From Gloeopeniophorella convolvens (taxonomy: Eukaryota; Basidiomycota; Agaricomycetes; Russulales): a stretch of DNA of 12,596 nt. Positions 6,593 through 12,596 of the stretch are shown here, in pieces (position 1 is the stretch's first letter; the number at the start of each line of letters is the position of its first letter). Where the stretch lies: NCBI GenBank assembly GCA_022496205.1, contig WTXD01000317.1:1-12596 (forward strand). Reading direction: 5' to 3'. The position numbers and the translations under genes are program-made. Below the pieces are notes generated by a model. It was not told where the DNA came from. It saw only the letters and a list, made by a program, of their open reading frames with translations, and did not search any database.

Positions 6593-7954
6593 TCAATCCT
6601 GGTTCTGCGTACCGAAGTCCACATCGTGATCGCTCGTACCTTCGGGTCTCTCGGCCGGCCCCTCTCTCGCAAGGCGTCTGGCTAATATCGTCTCCTCTTC
6701 CGCCCAAATTCGGCTCGACCAGTGATGCATAAGGGGCGTGACGCGGTTGACTGAGTGCTGCCGCGCGTTGTGGACCGCCTGCACGCGGGACTCGAGACAG
6801 GATGCCTCGAGTCGCCGTCGGATTTGGAGAATCCGCATGTTAGCATCCGCGTGCTTCCTCTCGAGGGCGTCGATGTCGTACTGGACACGCTTCCGTTTAC
6901 GCATCTCCTGTCCTAGGCGGAATGCGTCGGCAGTGAGTCCGTCGTCCCACAGGTCGCGGATGATGCCGAGAAGGTGGTTGTCCTGCGCCATGAGACGGTC
7001 TTCGGTTTCCAGGGCGAGGTGGTCGGGCTTCTTATGGCGGATGGGTGTGGCGTAAAGTTCGATGCACGTATCCATCTCGTCATACTCGTCCTCCACCGCT
7101 ACCATGAATGGGCAGGGTGCGTCAGTGACCTTTCTCACCCAGGGTGCAATGATGAGTCGGCCGTCGTACTTCGAACGAATGGTTTCGGACGTGATCGTGT
7201 GCTGGTCGTTCCGAAAGAATCCTTCTGCAAGAAGGTCGCGAGGGAGTCGGGGGTTCTTCAGTCGAAGCGCCTGGTAGGCGTTGTCCGCTAGCCGAGTAAG
7301 GACCATCATGAGCTCCTCGCTGAGCTCCGCAATCATGCCTTTCCGATAGTCCGTCGTTAGGGCGTACTAGCGCTCCGAGGAGCAGTCGTCGATCCGTTCG
7401 TAGAACCGTTTGGACAACTGGGCTTTTATGTCGGTTAGACGAACCGACTTCAAATCCCAGTTGAACTCCGTATTCTCGAACGTCGCGGTGATGAGATGAT
7501 CGAGATAATCCTGGTTGCGTCCTTTGACGCGCTTTCTCTCGCTTTCTTCTTCGTCCAGGTCTATGATTGTGTTTCCGACAACGACGTGAGTAGGTCCAAC
7601 AGGTGTGCCGTTCCTCGGCAAGGTGGAAGCGGGAACAAACTGTGCGAGAATGGTGGCCGCTCCTTCGACCCGAGGGTTCGCTGGTTCCGCCTCTACAGTG
7701 ACGGGTTCTACCTTCGGACTCGAAGGAGCGATGTCGCTGACTGATGCTGTGCGGATGGGAACGGGTATCGGAATGCGTACCCCCTCGGTCGTCATGATGG
7801 TTTCTTCAAAGAAGGTAGGGGGCGTCGGCGCACGCGAGCTGGCGATAGAGTCTGTGTCGGTGCAGAGGTATTCGATGTTCGGGATGGGGCGAGGAGCCGG
7901 AGAGGATGATTCGATGGAGGAGACGGAGGAAGTGTTGGTAGGAACGGGAGACAT
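6593..7954 (-). pseudogene. Family A accessory ORF after pol, right copy (one internal stop)
   Basis: This is the same frame as the left copy, starting at ATG 7954 and ending at TGA 6593..6595. It has only the TAG at 7367..7369 (codon 196). The codon at 6818..6820 is CGA where the left copy has TGA, so codons 207..453 read through to the C-terminus AEEETILARRLAREG and the end NQD. After the TAG an ATG at 7336 could start a 247-residue protein. The TAG fits a CAG to TAG change, and both copies inherited it. The SUMO-interacting-like IIDLDEEE is at 7544..7567. Function is unknown; lack of membrane segments argues against an envelope protein. It could be a captured host gene, or a regulator or targeting factor specific to this lineage. 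Confidence 0.75.
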
Positions 7955-8043
7955 GGTAGGAGTAGGGAGTGGAGATGGGTAAGAGGTGGAATAGAACGTT
8001 GTGATCGCTAGAGTGACTGAAGTCGCTGAGGAGGAGGATGGAA

Positions 8044-8059
8044 ATTACCCTCCTCTTAT
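8044..8059 (-). other. PPT-like tract after family A pol, right copy
   Basis: It is the mirror of 4283..4298, identical. It lies between the pol stop (8062..8064) and the accessory ORF, overlapping the 7 bp hairpin 8031..8055. Confidence 0.55.
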
Positions 8060-8061
8060 AG

Positions 8062-9180
8062 TCAGCGTCGACCTCGGCGCTTAGATGCAGCATCGGATGT
8101 CGGTCCTGGGGCGTCTGGGTGTTCCATGTGGTACGCGGTCACCAGGTCGTCCGCATTGGTGTCAGAAGCTGCGACCCACTCGTTATCGGAGTCTGGGTAG
8201 CCCTTCCATTTCACGAGGTACTGCAGCTGTCGGCGGAAGAATCGAGAGTTCCTGATGGATTCCACTTCGTATTCCTCTTCCCCTTCGATAAGATCAGGTG
8301 GTGGACAGGGGAAGTTCTTACCGTGTTCTCGTGTCTCACGATAAGGGAGAAGACGGGACACGTGAAACATATCATGGATCTTCATCGATGGAGGGAGTTC
8401 CAGCTGGAACGTCACGGGGGATAATTTCCGTATAATACGGAACGGACCGTGGCGTCGAGGGGCCAGTTTCAGCGTTGGATATGCTGTTGGTAGGTGAGTC
8501 CCCTCGAGCCACACAAGGTCCCCTTCTTCCATCGTAGGCAGCTGACCTCCTGCCTTCCGCTTCATCATGTCGGCTGTCCATTCTAGGGCTTCTCGCGCGG
8601 CGAGGTGGTGACTGCGCAGCAGTTCAAGTCTATCAGTGATTCGGGGTATAGATGAGGCCGTTCCTATCGGCCAATCAGAGTGAGGGCGATAACCCATCAG
8701 GGTTTCGAATGGGGATAGCTTCGTCGCAGAGCTCTTCCAGGAGTTATGCGAGAATTCGGCGAAGGGAAGCCAGTCAGCCCAGTCATCTTGCCTGCTGTTT
8801 ACCCAAAACCTGAGGTACTGTTCGAGCTGTTGGTTAACGCGCTCGGTCTGTCCGTCAGTTTGGGGATGGTAGGCCGTCGAAATGTTTTGGCTAATGCCGA
8901 GACGTCGGCATAGTTCGCGAGTGAAAGAGGATGCGAAGCGAGGGTCACGGTCAGAGATGATGCGGCGAGGTAGTCCAAAGCGGCGGTAGATGTTATCCAG
9001 GTAGAGTTTCGCCACTCCTTCGGCGGTGATCGTTTCACTGCAGGGTATGAATACTGCCCCTTTCGTGCAGTCGTGGTCAACGACCACTAGAATCGAGTCA
9101 AAGCCGCGGGACATCGGGAGTTTGACGATAAAGTCCATGGATACTGTCTGGAAAGGTCCGGCATCCGGGTCGGCATAGAT
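8062..9180 (-). pseudogene. Family A integrase core and chromodomain, right copy (5' end cut by B insertion)
   Basis: It mirrors 3162..4280 and translates identically from ATG 9138 onward. It contains the D,D35E triad (Asp at 9133..9135, Asp at 8950..8952, Glu at 8842..8844), the GPF motif and the chromodomain (about 8112..8279). Upstream it runs into ATCTA (9176..9180 read on the minus strand) and the terminal TGACA of the B LTR at 9181, so integrase is split at the same base as in the left copy. The N-terminal half of this pol should lie beyond the right edge. Confidence 0.92.
9176..9180. repeat. Target site duplication of family B in the right A copy (TAGAT on plus strand)
   Basis: It equals ATCTA on the minus strand, the same five bases at the same integrase codons as 3162..3166. 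Its partner is expected outside the window, beyond the 5' LTR of the B element. Confidence 0.85.
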
Positions 9181-9834
9181 TGTCAGGACTCACTCGCGGA
9201 GTGCGCGCAGAGAGGATAGCAAGTATTTGGAGAGCGTCAAGGGGGTAGAGCAGAAGATGAGCTGCGATAGCAGGAGCGGAGAGGGAACACACTAACAGTG
9301 CTAGATTGCAGTGCTAGGTACAGATGAGAGTGCCACAGATGGACAGTCTGAGGACCACTGGGCGATACATGGGGGTCTTATATACTACTGGAGACCCCCC
9401 AGACGAATCTGGTCTAATTACTGATGGGGATTCCAGAGGGGATTCCCCATAACCTCTCCTCTCTGATACGCTTCTTAGATTCCATCGCAGAGTGGGGCTT
9501 GAGGCCCCATGGAGTTCTTGATGATCAGAGTCCCAAAGAGGACGCGTGAAGCGTTTCATCTTGATCAAGGTTCTGGTTACTTTGGGATGAGTGATATGGC
9601 CATTCTGAGAGATCCCTAGCCCGGGATCTTGGGGGTATTCCAGGGTTAATTGGCCATTAGGGAGTAGGGCGAGGAATGGGGGTAAAGGGTCACGTGATGC
9701 ATTTCGACTTGTAGTCGCAATGTGAGTGGTACGCGTCGCATTGTGAGCGACGCGTAGGGTGTTTACTGGTAGGGCTGGGTTTGCTCTAGTGTTCTGAGCA
9801 GTTCGACCTCCTTGATGCCCTAGTGTTCGTGACA
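9181..9834 (-). repeat. 3' LTR of family B (654 bp)
   Basis: On the minus strand it starts TGTCACGAAC at 9834 and ends TGACA at 9181, matching the solo LTR 2508..3161. It carries the TATATAA box (9378..9384) and three ACGCGT motifs (9750..9755, 9731..9736, 9542..9547). Perfect hairpins corresponding to left-arm positions are 2713..2732 (AGATCCC/GGGATCT), 2833..2849 (TGGGGC/GCCCCA) and 2892..2918 (ATGGGGA/TCCCCAT). The pol frame runs through its first 520 bp. The 5' LTR for comparison is not in the window, so insertion age cannot be judged. Confidence 0.95.
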
Positions 9835-12595
9835 TTATCCCCTCTTTATGATTGCGCTGCGCCTGAAGCGCATTGATAAGTCTGTCATGAACAAGTGATG
9901 GTGGTTGCGGCATAGAGGGGTGTCGTTGGTGGAATGAGTGGACAGTTTCCATAGCGTGTTTCATTTCTGAGTAAGGGACCCATGAATTTTCGGAGTCAGG
10001 GTAACCTTTCCACTTGACAAGGTACTGAACGCCTCGTCGGTTTCTAGTAGGTCGACTCTTGATAATTGTTTCGATCTCATAATGTCCTTCTTCATCGTCA
10101 ATGATTTCCGGTGGAGGTGTCGAGTAGTTAGGTCCGTGAGCAGTGGTTTCTTTGTATGGGGAAATAAGCGAATTGTGAAAGACAGGATGGATGTGCCAAT
10201 GGTCAGGTAGTTTGAGTTTACTGGTGACTGCGTAGGAGGTGATGACTTTGAATGGTCCATAACGTTTGGGTGCTAACTTCGCCTTTGGATGTGTTGTGCG
10301 AAGGTTCTTTGCTTCTAGCCAGACGAGATCTCCTTCTTTGTACTTGTGTTCTGGTCCGTCAGGTCTAGAGCGTTTCATGATTTCTGCAGCGTTTTCTAAG
10401 CTTGCTTTGATTTCGGTGCGGATTTGCTCGAGTAGTATGAGACGTTGTTCGGCCGATTCAACTTGAGAACCGAGTTGTGGTGGTGGAATGAATTCGGGGA
10501 GGAAGCCATACCAGGCTAGGAAGGGTGCAATATGGGTAGCTGAGTGTTGGCGATTATTGTGTGCAAATTCCATGAACGGGATGAGGTCGACCCAGTTGTC
10601 TTGTTGATAGTTGCAGAAGACTCGTAGGTATTGTTCTAATTCTTGGTTAACTCGTTCTGTTTCGCCGTCGGTCTGAGGGTGGTATGCAGTACTGAGGGTA
10701 AGAGTTACTTGAAGTCGTTTCCAGACTTCTTGCATAAATTGCGATGCAAATTGCGGTCCTCTGTCGGAGATAACTTGTTTAGGAAGTCCAGTGCGCTTCC
10801 AGACATAATTGATGTAGAGGTCGGCAGTTTGTTCTGAGGTGATAGTTTTATGACAGGGAGCAATGATAGTGGCTTTGGTGAAGCGGTCAACTACGACATA
10901 GAGCGAGTCGTATCCCTTTGAGATAGGGAGGTCGGTAATGAAGTCCATGGTGATGACTTCCCAGGGACGGTTTGGGACTTCGTTCGGATGCAGTGGAATG
11001 GGATTAGGGTGTTGTCGTTTAGTGGTTTGGCAAGTGGCACAGCCGTCGACATAGTCTTTGACGAATTTGGATATTCCAGGCCACCAGTACTCTCGAGAGA
11101 TTAGTTCGTAGGTTTTCCATCTTCCTGGGTGGCCGGTGGCGAGTGATTCATGATATTGTTGAACAATTTCTCGTCGTAATTTGGTGTCTTTGGGGATATA
11201 GACCTTTCCTTGATGTAAGATGAGGCCGTCTTCGTAGTTCCAATCTTCTAAGCCTTTCGCTATCGTACGTGGACCATTCTTCATGATTGTTGTTAACGCT
11301 TTAGTGACTTCTTCGTCTTTGTCTTGAGATTCTCTGATGCGTCGTCGTAGGTTTTGGTCTCCAATGGTAGTGGTAGTGCCAGCGCGAGTAGCTCGGATTG
11401 CGAAAAACTTGGTGTCTAAGAGGATTTTGTTGTCGTTTTCAGTCATTATCCCCTCTTTAAGATCTGGACGGCGGGACAGATGATCGGCGCGGTTGTAAAT
11501 GCCGGGTTTATGAAGGAGAAGAACGTCGTATTGGGAGAGTTCAAGGGACCAGCGTGCTTGTCTTCGAGTGAGTTTCTGTTTTGTGGTGAAGTATGTCAGG
11601 TTGTTGTGGTCGGTCCAGATCTCAACACGATGTTGAGCCCCTTGTAGATAGTGTCGATAGGTTTCAAGGGAACGGATAATAGCAAGGAGTTCTTTGTCGT
11701 GTATGTCGTAGTTGCGTTCTGCGTCGGTCATGGATTTAGATAGGAATGCGACGGGGTGCCAGCGATTAATTTCGTCTGGTTGCTCCAGCACAGCGCCGAT
11801 GGCAAAGTCGGAGGCGTCTGTAATCAGACGAAATGGACGAGTGTGGTCAGGGAGTGTGAGTACTGGGGCTGAGGTGAATGCGTGCTTGAGGTTGTCGAAC
11901 GCTTGTTGACAGGCTGAGGACCACTGGAACGGAGTATCTTTACGTGTGAGGGCATGAAGTGGACGTGCAATCTTAGAGAAATCTTTGATGAAACGTCTGT
12001 AGAAATTGCCAAAGCCGAGGAACGCTTGAACGTGCTTGAGTGTTTTCGGCGTTGGCCACTCCATGATAGCTTTGAGTTTGGCAGGGTCCATGCGAATGCG
12101 ACCAGCAGAGATGATAAGGCCGAGGTACTCAATGGTTGTCTGGAAGAACGAACATTTCTCTGGTTTGAGGTAGAGGTCGAGCTCGCGCAGTCGTTGGAGG
12201 ACACGATGAACAAGGGCATAGTTTTCTTCAAGAGTGTCGGTGAAAATGAGGATGTCATCCATGTAGATAACAACGCAGCCGGTTGTGATGATATCTTTGA
12301 AGTTCTCGTTCATGAAGGATTGGAACGTGCCGGGGGAGTTGCAGAGTCCAAAGAACATGACCAGGGGTTCGAATAGACCACGGTTGGTCTTGAAGGCGGC
12401 TTTCCATTCATCGCCTTCTTTGATGCGAATATTGTTATAGCCCCAGCGGACGTCAAATTTGGTGAAGTAACGGGCGTTCTTGAGTTTGTCGATGAGTTCA
12501 GGGATGAGTGGAAGCGGGTAAGCATTCTTGATTGTGATATTGTTGAGGGCACGGTAATCTTGTACTGGGCGTAACTTTCCATCTTTCTTCTTGAC
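9314..12595 (-). CDS. Family B pol polyprotein (partial): RT, RNase H, integrase, chromodomain, LTR-encoded tail
   Basis: The frame is open from the right edge (codon at 12593..12595; start outside) to TAG 9314..9316, 1093 residues. RT begins VKKKDGKLRPVQDYRALN with YMDD at 12254..12265. RNase H has Asp in ITDAS (11816), Glu in DKELLAI (11690), Asp in WTDHNN (11609) and NRADHLSRR. The integrase zinc domain has its His pair in HESLATGHPG near 11130..11155 and CATC at 11030..11041. The catalytic triad is Asp 10943..10945, Asp 10763..10765 and Glu 10655..10657, again D-x35-E. RYGPF lies near 10250, and the chromodomain about 9935..10095 (YLVKWKGYPDSENSW). All catalytic residues are present. The last 173 residues are encoded inside the 3' LTR; whether they belong to the mature protein is unclear. 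Confidence 0.95.
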   Translation of the reverse strand, partial: VKKKDGKLRPVQDYRALNNITIKNAYPLPLIPELIDKLKNARYFTKFDVRWGYNNIRIKEGDEWKAAFKTNRGLFEPLVMFFGLCNSPGTFQSFMNENFKDIITTGCVVIYMDDILIFTDTLEENYALVHRVLQRLRELDLYLKPEKCSFFQTTIEYLGLIISAGRIRMDPAKLKAIMEWPTPKTLKHVQAFLGFGNFYRRFIKDFSKIARPLHALTRKDTPFQWSSACQQAFDNLKHAFTSAPVLTLPDHTRPFRLITDASDFAIGAVLEQPDEINRWHPVAFLSKSMTDAERNYDIHDKELLAIIRSLETYRHYLQGAQHRVEIWTDHNNLTYFTTKQKLTRRQARWSLELSQYDVLLLHKPGIYNRADHLSRRPDLKEGIMTENDNKILLDTKFFAIRATRAGTTTTIGDQNLRRRIRESQDKDEEVTKALTTIMKNGPRTIAKGLEDWNYEDGLILHQGKVYIPKDTKLRREIVQQYHESLATGHPGRWKTYELISREYWWPGISKFVKDYVDGCATCQTTKRQHPNPIPLHPNEVPNRPWEVITMDFITDLPISKGYDSLYVVVDRFTKATIIAPCHKTITSEQTADLYINYVWKRTGLPKQVISDRGPQFASQFMQEVWKRLQVTLTLSTAYHPQTDGETERVNQELEQYLRVFCNYQQDNWVDLIPFMEFAHNNRQHSATHIAPFLAWYGFLPEFIPPPQLGSQVESAEQRLILLEQIRTEIKASLENAAEIMKRSRPDGPEHKYKEGDLVWLEAKNLRTTHPKAKLAPKRYGPFKVITSYAVTSKLKLPDHWHIHPVFHNSLISPYKETTAHGPNYSTPPPEIIDDEEGHYEIETIIKSRPTRNRRGVQYLVKWKGYPDSENSWVPYSEMKHAMETVHSFHQRHPSMPQPPSLVHDRLINALQAQRNHKEGIMSRTLGHQGGRTAQNTRANPALPVNTLRVAHNATRTTHIATTSRNASRDPLPPFLALLPNGQLTLEYPQDPGLGISQNGHITHPKVTRTLIKMKRFTRPLWDSDHQELHGASSPTLRWNLRSVSERRGYGESPLESPSVIRPDSSGGSPVVYKTPMYRPVVLRLSICGTLICT
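9836..9848 (-). other. 3' polypurine tract of family B
   Basis: TAAAGAGGGGATA (minus strand, ending at 9836) lies directly before the LTR start at 9834, with one A between. It is the expected primer for plus-strand synthesis. It is also in-frame coding sequence for the pol residues HKEGI. Confidence 0.85.
11444..11459 (-). other. Candidate central polypurine tract in family B pol
   Basis: TAAAGAGGGGATAATG on the minus strand is an exact 16 bp copy of 9833..9848, the 3' PPT plus the first LTR bases. It falls between RNase H and integrase and encodes KEGIM in both places. Central PPT copies are established in lentiviruses and in yeast Ty1; the function here is inferred. Confidence 0.6.
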
Positions 12596-12596
12596 A

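Larger units (their letters stand above)
6336..9180 (-). mobile_element. Family A Ty3/gypsy chromovirus, right copy (inverted; 3' part only in window)
   Basis: Reading on the minus strand from 9180, it carries the integrase core, chromodomain, accessory ORF, PPT and the first 223 bp of the LTR. It mirrors 3162..6006 with coordinate sum 12342. Two differences were seen (6420 and 6820 versus 5922 and 5522). Its upstream half is expected beyond the right edge, on the far side of the family B insertion. Its LTR is cut at 6336 by the left A copy. Confidence 0.92.
6336..9835 (-). repeat. Right arm of 3.5 kb inverted repeat
   Basis: It is the reverse complement of the left arm with a 329 bp spacer (6007..6335) between them. 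The outer match ends where the left arm has A element sequence and the right arm has B internal sequence (2506 versus 9836). The single base 2507/9835 matches by chance. Confidence 0.93.
9181..12596 (-). mobile_element. Family B Ty3/gypsy chromovirus, 3' part
   Basis: On the minus strand this runs from RT through RNase H, integrase, chromodomain and PPT to the 3' LTR ending at 9181. The left edge is fixed by the TGACA end and the TSD in A integrase. The right side (start of RT, protease, gag, 5' LTR) is outside the window. No stop or frameshift is seen in 3282 bp of pol frame, in contrast to family A, so this copy may be young. Confidence 0.95.

Noticed and set aside
1..12596. CRISPR arrays, bacterial operons, ribosome binding sites, rRNA or tRNA genes
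   Set aside because: No regularly spaced repeats or RNA gene cores were seen, and all coding content is eukaryotic retrotransposon.

Overview
The window looks like transposon-rich chromatin of a filamentous fungus, most likely a mushroom-type basidiomycete. The chromovirus pol sequences carry the RT block spelling FDVRWGYNNIRIKEG, YMDD catalytic boxes and C-terminal chromodomains. No host gene, tRNA, rRNA or CRISPR array is visible. Assignment to basidiomycetes rests on my recollection of similar elements and is not proven by the sequence.

Two Ty3/gypsy (Metaviridae) chromovirus families, called A and B here, account for every base. (1) 1..6335, plus strand: the 3' two thirds of a decayed A element. 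It holds protease, RT and RNase H, a split integrase, a chromodomain, an unusual accessory ORF after pol, and a complete 552 bp 3' LTR (5784..6335). Its integrase is split by a 654 bp solo LTR of family B (2508..3161) with an ATCTA target duplication. (2) 6336..9180, minus strand: a second, nearly identical A element running the other way, consisting of a truncated LTR, the accessory ORF and the integrase/chromodomain end. (3) 9181..12596, minus strand: a B element inserted in this second A copy at the same integrase position. It has its 3' LTR (9181..9834) and a long open pol that leaves the window at the right edge.

The A copies form an inverted repeat in which position x pairs with 12342-x: arms 2507..6006 and 6336..9835 (3500 bp each) with a 329 bp spacer. 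I saw two differences, both C in the right arm and T in the left, both in CpG. Neither end of the repeat is the end of the duplicated material. The outer limit is where a solo B LTR on the left faces a full B element on the right. The inner limit is the exact terminal CA of the left A LTR, which abuts the middle of the right A LTR. The simplest reading is that one A copy integrated into the LTR of its sibling, both already carrying B at the same site, and that B later collapsed to a solo LTR in one copy. An assembly chimera remains possible.

The most unusual content is the A accessory ORF (about 453 codons, interrupted by stops). It lies between pol and the 3' LTR, has purine tracts on both sides, and contains a SUMO-interacting-like motif followed by a basic cluster. 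Family B carries an exact 16 bp copy of its 3' polypurine tract in the middle of pol, a candidate central PPT, and its pol frame stays open for 173 codons inside the LTR. Family A pol is dead in the left copy (one stop, two frameshifts, one LTR insertion). The visible part of B pol is intact.
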